Shown here piece by piece: positions 47,296 through 57,055 of a stretch of 64,000 nucleotides of DNA. The translations under genes were made by a program, and so were the position numbers. The notes under the pieces are model-generated. The model saw nothing but the letters and a program-made list of their open reading frames with translations. It was not told the DNA's origin and did not search any database. This DNA is from Pseudarthrobacter cellobiosi. GTDB lineage: Bacteria > Actinomycetota > Actinomycetes > Actinomycetales > Micrococcaceae. Within the stretch, counting starts at the first letter, position 1. Each line of letters opens with the position of its first letter. Location of the stretch: contig NZ_JAMXBJ010000036.1 of assembly GCF_023913755.1 (NCBI RefSeq), forward strand, positions 1 to 64,000. The letters run 5' to 3'.

Positions 47296-48690
47296 ATGGA
47301 GTTGAAAGACTACTTGCGTGTCGTCCGGCAACGATGGATCTCCATCGTTGCCGCCGCATTGATTGGGCTGGCCTTGGCGGCCGGGTACACCTACATTCAG
47401 ACTCCACAGTATGAGGCGAAGAGCCAGCTGTTCGTGTCGGTCAAAGGCGGTGCGACGTCCACGGACGTTATCCAAGGAAACTCCTTCGCCGAGAAGCGAG
47501 TCACATCGTACGTGAGCCTCGCAACGAGCCCTCGGGTTCTTCAGGCCGTGGCCGGAGACCTCAACTTGGAGGGTGGTGCCCTCGCTGGAAAGGTCGTGGC
47601 GACTACCCCTCCCCAGACGGTACTGATAGACATCACGGCTACTGCTACGAATCCGCAGCTCGCTGCGGATATCGCAAATTCTTCCGCCAGGCAGCTCATC
47701 GGCGCGGTCAGTCAGGTTGAAGACGTCACCATTGTAAGGTTGAGCGTTTTCCAGGAAGCGACCCCCTCAATGGCCCCTTCATCGCCGAAAGTCCCATTGA
47801 ACCTGGCCCTTGGATTGCTGCTTGGCCTCATGATAGGGGCCGCCTCTGCGCTCCTTAGAGAGGTCCTTGATACCCGGATCCGAAGCCAAGCCGACGTCGA
47901 ACGCACGGTCAAAGCGGGCATTCTTGGTACGTTTTCCACTGACTCAAGCGTTGAAAAAGAACCCTTGGTTACTCAAGGCGATCAATTCAGCCACAGGGCT
48001 GAAAGCTTCCGTCAACTGCGAACACATCTACACTTTACGAATATCTCCGGAGGAGCGCAGACTGTTGTTGTCTCGTCGTCAATCCCTGGCGAGGGAAAGA
48101 CCTCGACGGCGGTCAACCTGGCCATAATGCTTGCCGAAAGCGGGACTCGGGTCCTGCTTGTCGACGCGGACCTTAGGCGTCCGCGCGTTGCCAAATACCT
48201 TGGCGTTGAAGGGTCGGTGGGCCTGTCTGGAGTCCTTTCACATTCGGTGGAGCTGGAAGACGCAATCCAGACGTGGGGCCGTGGCGGAGCACTTCACGTC
48301 CTGGCCTCCGGACGCTCGGCGCCTAACCCCAGCGAACTCCTCGGATCACCAACCATGGAAAAGCTCATTGCCCGCTTCGAAGCCGAATACGAGGTGGTGA
48401 TCATCGACGCGCCCCCGCTCCTGCCGGTCACCGACCCGGCGGTTCTCGGTTCCATGGCGAGTGGTGTTGTCCTTGTGGCCAGCGCCGATGGCCGGACCAA
48501 CCGTGCCGATCTCACGCAGGCCGTTGCGAATCTCGAGGCCGTCAATGCCCGGTTGCTTGGGGTAGTCGTCAACCGGCTGGAAAGGTCAGCCAGCGCGCAC
48601 TCCTATTATGACTACCGGCCCGAATTTGCGGAGACCGGCAAGCGCGGCAAGTCATTGCCAAAGAAGGCTACGTTCAGTTCCCAAGGCTGA
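47296..48690 (+). CDS. Wzz-domain tyrosine autokinase (BY-kinase)
   Basis: A 464-aa fused chain-length regulator and tyrosine kinase. Residues 1-200 are a Wzz domain with two membrane helices (ISIVAAALIGLALAAGYTYI and LNLALGLLLGLMIGAASALL). The kinase has Walker A SSIPGEGKTSTAVNLA, Walker A' VLLVDADLRRP and Walker B VVIIDAPPLLPVTD. The Tyr-rich tail HSYYDYRPEF is the probable autophosphorylation site. Start ATG at 47296 is preceded by GGGGGA. It is the first gene of the operon; no cognate phosphatase was seen in the window. Confidence 0.92.
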   Translation: MELKDYLRVVRQRWISIVAAALIGLALAAGYTYIQTPQYEAKSQLFVSVKGGATSTDVIQGNSFAEKRVTSYVSLATSPRVLQAVAGDLNLEGGALAGKVVATTPPQTVLIDITATATNPQLAADIANSSARQLIGAVSQVEDVTIVRLSVFQEATPSMAPSSPKVPLNLALGLLLGLMIGAASALLREVLDTRIRSQADVERTVKAGILGTFSTDSSVEKEPLVTQGDQFSHRAESFRQLRTHLHFTNISGGAQTVVVSSSIPGEGKTSTAVNLAIMLAESGTRVLLVDADLRRPRVAKYLGVEGSVGLSGVLSHSVELEDAIQTWGRGGALHVLASGRSAPNPSELLGSPTMEKLIARFEAEYEVVIIDAPPLLPVTDPAVLGSMASGVVLVASADGRTNRADLTQAVANLEAVNARLLGVVVNRLERSASAHSYYDYRPEFAETGKRGKSLPKKATFSSQG

Positions 48691-48762
48691 TGAGGAAGCT
48701 CTCATGACCTTGGGTGCTAAACGATGTATCAAAGACCAAATTTCTATTGGGGGACAGCCCGC

Positions 48763-50550
48763 ATGAGCGGCACTACTACGCGGCTGAAGTCGCCGATGAT
48801 TTTCCGGTGGCGGGAATACCTAATGGACGCGGCCGTCTGGGCAGTTGCACTTCCAGTCGCCTCGTTGATGCGGCTCGACTTCGATCCAACACAGATCGCT
48901 CCCGTTGTTGTCGCCTTCGCGATCCTCGTGGCTGCGGTTCTTCAGGCCACTTTCGGGTGGATAATTGGCGTGTACCGGTACCGGCACCCTTACGGCTCCC
49001 GGCAGGACGCATACAGTCTCATGCTGGTGGTCGCCAGCGTTGGGGTGACCCTGACAATTGGTCGGCTCCTGGTGCCGGCATCAGAGGACTTCCCTCGCAG
49101 CGTGCCGTTCATTGGACTCCTGGTCGCTTTTGTGTTGATGGCAGGCGTCCGGTTGTTCCACAGGGCCCATCGGGAACGGGTTTACCGTCCCGATGAAACG
49201 GCAGCACCGGCGCTTATCTATGGTGCGGGGCACGTTGGACAGCACGTCATTCAGCAGATGAACAGGGATCGGTTCTCGCCTTTTCGCCCCGTGGGCGTCA
49301 TCGACGACGACCCACGGCTCCAACAGTTCCGGGTGGAGGGAGTACCTGTTCTCGGCAGCGGAGCGCAGTTGACCGCGGCGGCCCGGCAAACAGGAGCCGA
49401 AGTATTGATTTTCGCAATTGCGCGAGCCGATGCTTCGCTCTTGCGCAGAGTTTCGGACGACGCTGACTCGGCTGGCCTTCGTCTACTGGTCCTTCCGCTG
49501 CTCGCCGATGTTCTCGAAGGGCATGCCCAACTTGGGGACTTGCGGGACGTCTCCATTGCCGACATCATCGGCCGCCATCCGGTTGATACTGAATTGGACT
49601 CCATAGCTCACTACGTAACTGGCAAGCGAATCCTCGTGACCGGCGCCGGAGGATCCATCGGCTCGGAATTGTGCCGCCAGTTGTGGAGGTTCTCCCCGGC
49701 TGAGGTTCTTATGCTGGACAGGGACGAATCCGGTCTGCATGGTACCCAGATGTCCGTGTTCGGTCACGGTCTCCTGGATACAAATGACGTGATCCTCGCG
49801 GATATCCGCGACCAGGAAGCGCTGTCGGCCATCTTGGCTGAACGGCAGCCGGACGTGGTATTTCACGCTGCCGCGCTCAAGCATCTGCCGATGCTTGAGC
49901 AGTACCCGGAGGAAGCCTGGAAGACCAACGTACTGGGAACACTGAACGTTCTTGAAGCCAGTAGGGCCGCTGGAGTACGGACGCTTGTGAACATCTCGAC
50001 AGACAAAGCGGCCGACCCCACCAGCTTCCTGGGACGGTCAAAAAGGATTGCTGAGCAACTCACCGCGTGGATGGCGCATGACACGGGACTGGATTACCTT
50101 TCGGTGCGTTTTGGCAACGTCATCGGCAGCAGAGGGTCTATGTTCCCCACATTTTTGGCCCAGATCGAGGCTGGCGGCCCGGTCACCGTCACGGACCCCG
50201 ACGTTACCCGCTTCTTCATGACCATCCCGGAGGCCTGTCAGTTGGTTGTCCAGGCGGCCGCGATAGGCAGGCCAGGCGAAGTGCTCATCCTGGATATGGG
50301 GCAGCCCATTCGTATCCTGGATGTCGCTGAGCGCATGATCGCCATGTCAGGTAAGCAAATCGACATCAGTTTCACCGGCTTGAGGCACGGCGAGAAACTG
50401 CACGAGGCGCTGATAGACGTTGGAGAGACGGACGAACGGCCGTTCCACCCGAGTATTTCGCATTCTTCCATTCCAGGACTCCACCCGCGAGACTTGGCGG
50501 AGTCCCATGCCGTTTTCACGGATCCTGCTGTTAAGGGTTCTCCGGCGTGA
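48763..50550 (+). CDS. nucleoside-diphosphate-sugar 4,6-dehydratase, WbpM/CapD-like
   Basis: A 595-aa membrane protein with about four N-terminal helices, a CoA-binding-like NAD domain (APALIYGAGHVGQHVIQQM) and an extended SDR domain (VTGAGGSIGSELCRQL, FHAAALKHLPMLEQYPEEAW, VNISTDKAADPTSFLGRSKR). WbpM-type enzymes convert UDP-GlcNAc to its 4-keto-6-deoxy form. Start at 48763 follows GGGGGA; 48724 is a longer alternative. With the next two genes it forms a WbpM-WbpL-WbpV-like set. Confidence 0.9.
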   Translation: MSGTTTRLKSPMIFRWREYLMDAAVWAVALPVASLMRLDFDPTQIAPVVVAFAILVAAVLQATFGWIIGVYRYRHPYGSRQDAYSLMLVVASVGVTLTIGRLLVPASEDFPRSVPFIGLLVAFVLMAGVRLFHRAHRERVYRPDETAAPALIYGAGHVGQHVIQQMNRDRFSPFRPVGVIDDDPRLQQFRVEGVPVLGSGAQLTAAARQTGAEVLIFAIARADASLLRRVSDDADSAGLRLLVLPLLADVLEGHAQLGDLRDVSIADIIGRHPVDTELDSIAHYVTGKRILVTGAGGSIGSELCRQLWRFSPAEVLMLDRDESGLHGTQMSVFGHGLLDTNDVILADIRDQEALSAILAERQPDVVFHAAALKHLPMLEQYPEEAWKTNVLGTLNVLEASRAAGVRTLVNISTDKAADPTSFLGRSKRIAEQLTAWMAHDTGLDYLSVRFGNVIGSRGSMFPTFLAQIEAGGPVTVTDPDVTRFFMTIPEACQLVVQAAAIGRPGEVLILDMGQPIRILDVAERMIAMSGKQIDISFTGLRHGEKLHEALIDVGETDERPFHPSISHSSIPGLHPRDLAESHAVFTDPAVKGSPA

Positions 50551-51554
50551 TTTCCACCCTCATCATTACTGCGGGCATACTCTTGGCGCTCATTCTTCCA
50601 CGGTGGATCTATCCAGTCTTGAACCGCCTCGGCGTCGTTGACGTGCCTAACGAGCGTTCTTCACATGAAGTTCCCACCATCCGGGGCATGGGGGCGGCCC
50701 TCGCCATTGCGGCATGCGTTACTACCGCCGTGCTCGCTGCCGTCATCGGCGACGGCTACGTGAATATCCTTGCCATGACGTTGCTGGGAGTCGCAGCTGC
50801 CGCCTTAGGCTTCGTGGAGGACTTGCGGGGAATACGCGTAACCAAACGCGCCGGGCTCCAGGTCATCATTGGCGCAGCCTTCGGTTGTCTTGTTGTCTGG
50901 ACGTCCGGAGCCGGCTGGATTTGGATTCCGCTTAGTGCGGTGGCAGTCGCCGCCTACATCAACGTGGCAAATTTCATGGATGGCATCAACGGCATATCCG
51001 GCTTGCACGGTGGCGTCGCTGGAATCTCCTATGCCATCCTTGGGGCGGTTACCGACCGACCTTGGATGATCCAACTCGGGCTACTTGCGGCGGGCGTTTT
51101 TCTTGCCTTTCTCCCCTGGAATCTTTCACGTCGGAGGGTCTTCCTCGGTGACGTGGGCAGCTACTTTCTCGGGGCCTGGATAGCCGGGATAGCTGTCTTG
51201 GCAGTGGCATCGGGACTCAACCCGCTCTTGGCGGTTGGGCCGACAGTCGTCTACCTCGCTGATACCGGCTTTACTCTCATTCGTAGGATCAGCCGCCGTG
51301 AGCGCTGGTTCGAAGCCCACCGCAGCCATGTGTACCAGCAACTCACATCACGCGGCGGTAATCACGTAGCAGTTGCCCTTTTGGTGGCAGGATTCTCCGC
51401 GCTCACGGCGCTGGTCTCGTTTTTGGCACTGCTGCAAACCTGGATTGCGTCGGCCGGAGCGGTTGTGTTGATGGTCCTGATCACGTCCGTCTATTTGTGC
51501 CTGCCCAGAATCCTTAGTAGAAGTGGACGAGAATTGGTAGGGGACCCAGCATGA
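50547..51554 (+). CDS. polyprenyl-phosphate glycosyl-1-phosphate transferase, WecA/WbpL-like
   Basis: A 335-aa MraY/WecA-family membrane protein that should start repeat-unit synthesis on undecaprenyl phosphate. Motifs: DVPNERSSHEVPTIRGMG, the Asp-containing VEDLRGIRVTKR, NFMDGINGISGLHGG, VFLGDVGSYFLGAW and HRSHVYQQL. It uses a GTG start overlapping the previous stop. Neighbours suggest the first sugar is N-acetylquinovosamine or a related 6-deoxyHexNAc. Confidence 0.9.
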   Translation: MISTLIITAGILLALILPRWIYPVLNRLGVVDVPNERSSHEVPTIRGMGAALAIAACVTTAVLAAVIGDGYVNILAMTLLGVAAAALGFVEDLRGIRVTKRAGLQVIIGAAFGCLVVWTSGAGWIWIPLSAVAVAAYINVANFMDGINGISGLHGGVAGISYAILGAVTDRPWMIQLGLLAAGVFLAFLPWNLSRRRVFLGDVGSYFLGAWIAGIAVLAVASGLNPLLAVGPTVVYLADTGFTLIRRISRRERWFEAHRSHVYQQLTSRGGNHVAVALLVAGFSALTALVSFLALLQTWIASAGAVVLMVLITSVYLCLPRILSRSGRELVGDPA

Positions 51555-52507
51555 AGATATTGGTCACTGGAGCGAACGGGTTTGTTGGCACTCACCTCTG
51601 TGAGCACCTGCTAAGGGACGGGCACCATGTTGTGGCGGCGGTGCGCAGCCCGCACACCGCTCCTGATCAAACTGAAGAACTTGCCTACGGCGATCTCTTG
51701 GGCCCGGTGGACTGGACGAGTGCTTTGGAAGGCGTCCACACGGTAGTGCACTTGGCTGCACGCGTTCATGTGATGAAGGACGATTCCAGCGATCCAGCGG
51801 CGGAATTCCGGAAAACCAATGTTGACGGAACCATGAAGCTTGCCATGGCCGCTGCGGCGGCTGGAGTGCGGCGTTTTGTGTACATGAGCAGCATCAAAGT
51901 CAACGGCGAACGAACCCAGGCCAACCACCCCTTCGATGCCTCGTCGGCGCCCAATCCACTGGACCCGTACGGTGCCTCCAAGTGGCAGGCGGAGCTGGCA
52001 CTGACCGAATTGGCGGGATCAACCGGCATGACGGTCATCTGTGTTCGGACACCGTTGGTTTACGGGCCCGGCGTTCGGGGAAACATGGCGCGGCTCGTGC
52101 GCATGGCGTCGGCTGGTTACCCCTTGCCCCTCGGGGGCATTCGAAACAACCGAACGATGATTTCTGTTTGGAATCTTGCGGATCTCTTAGCCTCGTGCTC
52201 CACCGCAGACGGACTAAGTTCGGGTTTGGTCCTGGCCGGCGACGTGCATAGTCCGTCCACTCCCGAGCTGTATCGCGAATTGGCCGCAGCGGTCGGCAGA
52301 AAGCCGCGCACCTTGAACGTTCCCGTTGCGCTCCTGTCCGCGCTGGGCCGGATCAGCGGGAAGTCCGACGTGGTTTCCAGGCTTTCCGATTCCCTGGAAG
52401 TTACTACCAGCTCAACCATCGATGGCTTCGACTGGACGGCCCCGCACTCTTTTCAAGACGGAGTGCGCAGATTCGGATCGCGGTGGATGAAGAACGGTGC
52501 ACGATGA
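51551..52507 (+). CDS. NAD-dependent sugar epimerase/reductase, WbpV-like
   Basis: A 318-aa extended SDR. It has MKILVTGANGFVGTHLCEHL, VVHLAARVHVMKDD, SSIKVNGE and PLDPYGASKWQAE with the YxxxK catalytic pair, then PLVYGPGVRGN. WbpV-type reductases turn UDP-4-keto-6-deoxy-GlcNAc into UDP-QuiNAc. The order WbpM, WbpL, WbpV supports that assignment. Start and stop overlap both neighbours by four bases. Confidence 0.87.
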   Translation: MKILVTGANGFVGTHLCEHLLRDGHHVVAAVRSPHTAPDQTEELAYGDLLGPVDWTSALEGVHTVVHLAARVHVMKDDSSDPAAEFRKTNVDGTMKLAMAAAAAGVRRFVYMSSIKVNGERTQANHPFDASSAPNPLDPYGASKWQAELALTELAGSTGMTVICVRTPLVYGPGVRGNMARLVRMASAGYPLPLGGIRNNRTMISVWNLADLLASCSTADGLSSGLVLAGDVHSPSTPELYRELAAAVGRKPRTLNVPVALLSALGRISGKSDVVSRLSDSLEVTTSSTIDGFDWTAPHSFQDGVRRFGSRWMKNGAR

Positions 52508-53748
52508 AGATTCTTATAATCAGCCAATACTACGATCCGGAGCCGATCTATATTCCGGCGACTGTGGCGCGCGGTCTGGCCGAGCGGGATCACGAGGTCA
52601 CTGTGATTACAGGTTTCCCGAACTACCCTCACGGTCGGATCTACGACGGATTTACTCAGGGGCTGGGCCGTACGGAACGGGACGGGCGCGTAAAGGTCCT
52701 CCGGACACCCCTGGTGATCAGCCACTCCGAGAACCCAATCGGGCGGCTGGTGAACTACCTGACCTTCGCGTTGTCGGCAATGGTTTCGAGCTGGCGGGTG
52801 CGCGGTGTGGATGTGGTTTACGTATACGCCACGCAGATGACACCGGCACTCGGTCCCTCCATCATGAGGGCGTTCGGGGGAGCGCCCTACGTCATGCACG
52901 TCCAGGATCTGTGGCCTGAATCAGTCACAGGGTCGTCGATGGTTGGCGGAGGCAGTGCCTCTCGGGTGATCGCGGGTGTCCTCAAGCCTTGGCTGCGTTT
53001 TCTCTATAAGCAAGCGACGGCGACCATTGCGATAGCACCCACCATGGCGCGAATGCTCGTTGACCGGGGAGTACCGTCGTCGCGCGTCAAGATGGTATTT
53101 AACTGGGCAAACGAAAACGTAAAAGATGCGGTCTCCGGCAGGGCAAAACAACGAGTGGACGGGCAGTTAAAGTCTGACCGCGTACTGATTGTCTACGCTG
53201 GCAACCTGGGCGACCACCAAGACCTCGAAACCGTCATTCGCGCCGCCAAGGCTGTCGAGGATGAGAAAAACGTGCGTTTTGAATTCTACGGTTCGGGTAT
53301 GGCGAAGGACCGCTTGGAAGCCCTGGCAACTGAGCTCGACGTCAAGAACCTTACTTTTTGTGGTTCCGTGAGCGCCGCCGATATGGAAGGCGTCTACGAC
53401 AGGGCGGACTTCCAGCTTGTCACCCTGAAGGATCGCGAAATCTTCAGGGGAACGATTCCCTCCAAGCTTCAGGCCTCCCTGTTCAACGGTTCAGCGGTGA
53501 TGTCGAACGTTGCCGGTGACGTTGCTGAGATATGCTCCAGTGAGCAGGTCGGGCTGACCTGTAAGCCGGGATCCGTTGATTCCATGGCCGAAATGTTCCG
53601 CACCGGCGCGCAGACGACCACCGAGACCCGACGCCAAATGGCAGCAAATGGACGTGATTTCTACTTGAACAAAATGTCACTCGATCAAGGAATGGACGCA
53701 TTGGAAAAGATTCTGCTCGAGGCCGCAGCCGCCGGGAAAAGCAAATGA
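52504..53748 (+). CDS. glycosyltransferase family 4, WbuB-like
   Basis: A 414-aa GT-B transferase: MKILIISQYYDPEPIYIPAT at the N-terminus, VITGFPNYPHGRIYDG, HVQDLWPES, and a C-terminal donor domain with YAGNLGDHQDLETVI. WbuB, next to fnlABC in enterobacterial O-antigen clusters, transfers L-FucNAc; the same neighbourhood here supports that role. It overlaps both neighbours by four bases. Start at 52504 is favoured by the start/stop overlap. Confidence 0.88.
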   Translation: MKILIISQYYDPEPIYIPATVARGLAERDHEVTVITGFPNYPHGRIYDGFTQGLGRTERDGRVKVLRTPLVISHSENPIGRLVNYLTFALSAMVSSWRVRGVDVVYVYATQMTPALGPSIMRAFGGAPYVMHVQDLWPESVTGSSMVGGGSASRVIAGVLKPWLRFLYKQATATIAIAPTMARMLVDRGVPSSRVKMVFNWANENVKDAVSGRAKQRVDGQLKSDRVLIVYAGNLGDHQDLETVIRAAKAVEDEKNVRFEFYGSGMAKDRLEALATELDVKNLTFCGSVSAADMEGVYDRADFQLVTLKDREIFRGTIPSKLQASLFNGSAVMSNVAGDVAEICSSEQVGLTCKPGSVDSMAEMFRTGAQTTTETRRQMAANGRDFYLNKMSLDQGMDALEKILLEAAAAGKSK

Positions 53749-54803
53749 CGACATACCAGTCCTATGAGGGCAAAAAGGTTTTGATTACCGGGGGTACCGG
53801 TTCCTTTGGCCACACCGTGGCCAAGAAGTTACTGGAGACCGGTGTGGAGCAGATTCGGATCCTGAGCAGGGACGAGGCGAAGCAGGACGCCATGCGGCAT
53901 GAAGTTCCCGACTCGCGCCTGAAGTTCTACGTGGGCGACATCCGGGATTTCGACAGCGTTGATCGAGCAACGAAGAATGTGGACTACGTCTTCCATGCTG
54001 CAGCCCTTAAGCAAGTCCCGTCCTGCGAGTTCTTTCCGATGGAGGCAGTCAAAACCAACATCACAGGCAGTGAAAACGTGGTGCGCGCTTCGGAGAAAAA
54101 CGGCATTTCATCTTTGGTGTGCCTGAGCACTGACAAAGCCGTATACCCAGTCAATGCGATGGGCATGAGCAAGGCCATGATGGAAAAGGTGGCCCAGTCA
54201 CATGGTCTGAACAATCCAAATGCCGAGACAATCGTCTCCTGCGTCCGCTATGGCAATGTCATGTATTCGCGCGGATCGGTCATTCCACTGTTCATCAATC
54301 AAATCAAAGCCGGCAAACCCCTGACCGTCACCAACCCCGGAATGACCCGCTTCCTGATGTCGCTCGCGGACTCCGTGAGCCTCGTGCAGTTCGCGTTTGA
54401 GCATGCGCGCCAGGGTGATCTCTTTGTCAAGAAAGCGGCATCGTCCACCATCGCTGACTTGGCTCAGGCAGTGGCCAATCTCTTTGAGTCCAAAGGTAAG
54501 ATCCGGGTCATCGGCACTCGGCACGCCGAAAAGCTGTCCGAAGCCTTGGCCACCAGGGAGGAGCTGACACGGGCGCAGGACATGGGCGATTACTTCAAGG
54601 TGCCGGCTGACAATCGTGATCTAAACTACAGCGTCTTCTTCGAGTCCGGTGACGTCAACCAGGCCAATTACTCGGACTACGATTCCCACACCGTGGAGCG
54701 GATGAACGTCGGCCAGATCGAAGACCTTCTCCTGACTCTTCCGGAAGTCCGCCGGGAGCTCGCCTTGGCGGGCAAGACCGAACGGATCGGTGCGGCCCTG
54801 TGA
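53745..54803 (+). CDS. capE: UDP-GlcNAc inverting 4,6-dehydratase, CapE/FnlA
   Basis: A 352-aa SDR for the first step to UDP-L-FucNAc. VLITGGTGSFGHTVAKKLL binds NAD, followed by FHAAALKQVPSCEFFPMEAV and LSTDKAVYPVNAMGMSKAMM. In the active site Met replaces the usual Tyr before SKAMMEK, which is characteristic of CapE/FlaA1 enzymes. It is followed by CapF and CapG. Confidence 0.92.
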   Translation: MTTYQSYEGKKVLITGGTGSFGHTVAKKLLETGVEQIRILSRDEAKQDAMRHEVPDSRLKFYVGDIRDFDSVDRATKNVDYVFHAAALKQVPSCEFFPMEAVKTNITGSENVVRASEKNGISSLVCLSTDKAVYPVNAMGMSKAMMEKVAQSHGLNNPNAETIVSCVRYGNVMYSRGSVIPLFINQIKAGKPLTVTNPGMTRFLMSLADSVSLVQFAFEHARQGDLFVKKAASSTIADLAQAVANLFESKGKIRVIGTRHAEKLSEALATREELTRAQDMGDYFKVPADNRDLNYSVFFESGDVNQANYSDYDSHTVERMNVGQIEDLLLTLPEVRRELALAGKTERIGAAL

Positions 54804-55897
54804 AGCTTGCCCTGACCGGGGCCGGGGGTTTCCTCGGTCTGCACACCAGAGCCTTGGTGCACAGTCTGGGCGGTTCCAGCGAAGCCATCGGCCTCGGGGA
54901 CAAATTTGACCTTGACCAGGCCAGAACAAGCGTTGACGGAAGCGACCGCTTGCTTCACCTGGCCGGGGTGAACCGAGGGGCCGACGCCGAAGTCAGGGAC
55001 GGGAACTTGAAGTTCGCGAAACAACTGGCAGAGGTACTGGGCTCAGTAGCGTCGCCTCCGAAGGAGGTGGTCTACGCCAACTCCGTCCAAGCCGGTAACG
55101 GTTCGGTTTACGGTGAGGCCAAGTCGGAAGCATCGGACGTTCTGCGCGTCGCAGCTGAATCGGCCGGTGCCAAATTCACTGATGTGCTCCTGCCTAACCT
55201 GTTTGGTGAGCACGGGCGGCCTTTCTATAACTCTGTGGTGGCCACATTCTGCCACGTCCTCCAGGCAGGACAGTTGCCGGAGGTAAAGGATGACAAGGAA
55301 TTGGTTCTGCTGCACGCGCAGAACGCAGCTGAAGTGCTCGTCGGCATTGTGGATGTTGACGACATGGAATCTCTCACGACCAGTCGGATGGTCTCGGAAA
55401 TCCTGGGCCAGCTGCAGGGCATCGCGGAGACCTACCGGAACGGTGACGTCCCGAATATCGGCAGTTACTTCGACCGGGATTTGTTCAATACCTATCGTTC
55501 GTTCCGCCTGCAGGAACACCCCGATCTGCCCTTCGCGCTGGACCGTCGAGCTGATGCCCGGGGGAGCTTTTTTGAGGTTTGCCGCTCCCACGGTGGAGAC
55601 GGACAAACGTCCTTCTCGACGACGGTTCCCGGAATTACTCGTGGCCAGCACTTCCATCGACGCAAAGTGGAACGGTTCGTGGTTCTCGCCGGCACGGCAC
55701 AGATAGCCATGCGGCGACTATTCACCGACGAAGTGCTCAGATTCAATGTTGACGGTTCCACGCCGGTGGCCATCGACATGCCGACGCTCTGGACACACAA
55801 CATCACCAACACGGGCGACTCCGAGCTTTACACCATGTTTTGGACGAACGACATTTTCGATCCGGAAAATCCCGATACGTTCGCAGAGGAAGTTTAA
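54800..55897 (+). CDS. capF: UDP-4-keto sugar 3-epimerase/reductase, CapF/FnlB
   Basis: A 365-aa bifunctional enzyme. The N-terminal SDR part (LALTGAGGFLGLHTRALV, LLHLAGVNR) reduces the keto sugar. The C-terminal cupin (about 255-360: RRADARGSFFEVCRSHGG, GITRGQHFHRRKVERF) does the 3-epimerisation and binds zinc in known CapF. The product is UDP-L-TalNAc. The GTG start overlaps capE. Confidence 0.92.
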   Translation: MKLALTGAGGFLGLHTRALVHSLGGSSEAIGLGDKFDLDQARTSVDGSDRLLHLAGVNRGADAEVRDGNLKFAKQLAEVLGSVASPPKEVVYANSVQAGNGSVYGEAKSEASDVLRVAAESAGAKFTDVLLPNLFGEHGRPFYNSVVATFCHVLQAGQLPEVKDDKELVLLHAQNAAEVLVGIVDVDDMESLTTSRMVSEILGQLQGIAETYRNGDVPNIGSYFDRDLFNTYRSFRLQEHPDLPFALDRRADARGSFFEVCRSHGGDGQTSFSTTVPGITRGQHFHRRKVERFVVLAGTAQIAMRRLFTDEVLRFNVDGSTPVAIDMPTLWTHNITNTGDSELYTMFWTNDIFDPENPDTFAEEV

Positions 55898-57055
55898 GTG
55901 GCCATGACGTTCAAACTTAAAGTTGCCACCGTGGTTGGCACCAGGCCCGAGATTATTCGCCTTGCAGCCACGATCAAACGTCTGGACAAGTACACAGACC
56001 ACGTTCTGATTCATACCGGACAGAATTACGACTATGAACTGAACGAGATCTTCTTTGAGGATCTCGGCCTGCGCAAGCCCGATCATTTCCTGCAAGCTGA
56101 CGTATCGTCCCTCGGTGCTGTGCTTGGCTCCATCTTGACCAACGTCGAGGCGGTCCTGTTGGAAGAAAAGCCTGACGCAATGGTTGTGTTGGGGGATACC
56201 AACAGCTGCATATCAGCCGTGATGGCCCGCCGCATGAAAATCCCTGTGTTCCACATGGAAGCGGGAAACCGCTGCTTTGATGAAAACGTTCCCGAGGAGG
56301 TGAACCGGCGCCTGGTGGATCACGTTTCAGACTACAACTTGGTCTACACGGAACATGCGCGGCGGAATTTGCTGGCCGAGGGAATCCATCCGGCACGGAT
56401 CTTGCTCACCGGTTCCCCCATGAAAGAAGTCCTCAAAGCCAATGCCACGGCCATCGATGCCAGTGACATTCTGGAACGACAAGGCCTCCAGACGGGCCAG
56501 TACGTGTTGGTCAGCCTCCACCGCGAGGAAAATGTGGACAGCCCCGAGCGTCTGCGGACCGTTCTTGAAGCGCTGAATGCTGTTGGCGCCCATTATGGTG
56601 TGCCAGTGTTGTTGTCAACGCATCCTCGGACCCGCAAGCGCCTTGAAGGTCAGCCAGAGGAACTCAAGGCCGGCGTCGTCCTCCACCCGCCATTCGGATT
56701 TAACGACTACGTTAAGCTGCAAAAGGAAGCTCTGATAGTGCTTTCTGACAGCGGAACGATCAGCGAGGAGTCTTCCCTGCTCGGTTTTGCCGCGGTAACG
56801 CTGCGTGACTTCATCGAGCGGCCTGAGTCGCTGGACACGGCCAGCATCGTGACTTCGGGGCTGCACAAGGAGAGCATCCTGGACGCCATCGAGCTGACCC
56901 TTGGGCAGATAAGTGACGATGGCTACGTTGCTCCTCCAACGGATTACCAGATAGATGACGCTTCCCGTCGCGTTGTGACCTTCATTCGGTCGGCTGCACA
57001 TGCTCACCACCTGAGGGCCGGCCTCCGCCGCCGCATCGGTGACAATGGGAGCTAG
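55898..57055 (+). CDS. capG: UDP-GlcNAc 2-epimerase family enzyme, CapG/FnlC
   Basis: A 385-aa non-hydrolysing 2-epimerase that converts UDP-L-TalNAc to UDP-L-FucNAc. It shows VVGTRPEIIRLAATIK, VLIHTGQNYDYELNEIFF, HMEAGNRCFDENVPEEVNRR and LSDSGTISEESSLLGF. The GTG at 55898 directly follows capF; an ATG two codons in is an alternative. It completes capEFG. Confidence 0.93.
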   Translation: MAMTFKLKVATVVGTRPEIIRLAATIKRLDKYTDHVLIHTGQNYDYELNEIFFEDLGLRKPDHFLQADVSSLGAVLGSILTNVEAVLLEEKPDAMVVLGDTNSCISAVMARRMKIPVFHMEAGNRCFDENVPEEVNRRLVDHVSDYNLVYTEHARRNLLAEGIHPARILLTGSPMKEVLKANATAIDASDILERQGLQTGQYVLVSLHREENVDSPERLRTVLEALNAVGAHYGVPVLLSTHPRTRKRLEGQPEELKAGVVLHPPFGFNDYVKLQKEALIVLSDSGTISEESSLLGFAAVTLRDFIERPESLDTASIVTSGLHKESILDAIELTLGQISDDGYVAPPTDYQIDDASRRVVTFIRSAAHAHHLRAGLRRRIGDNGS

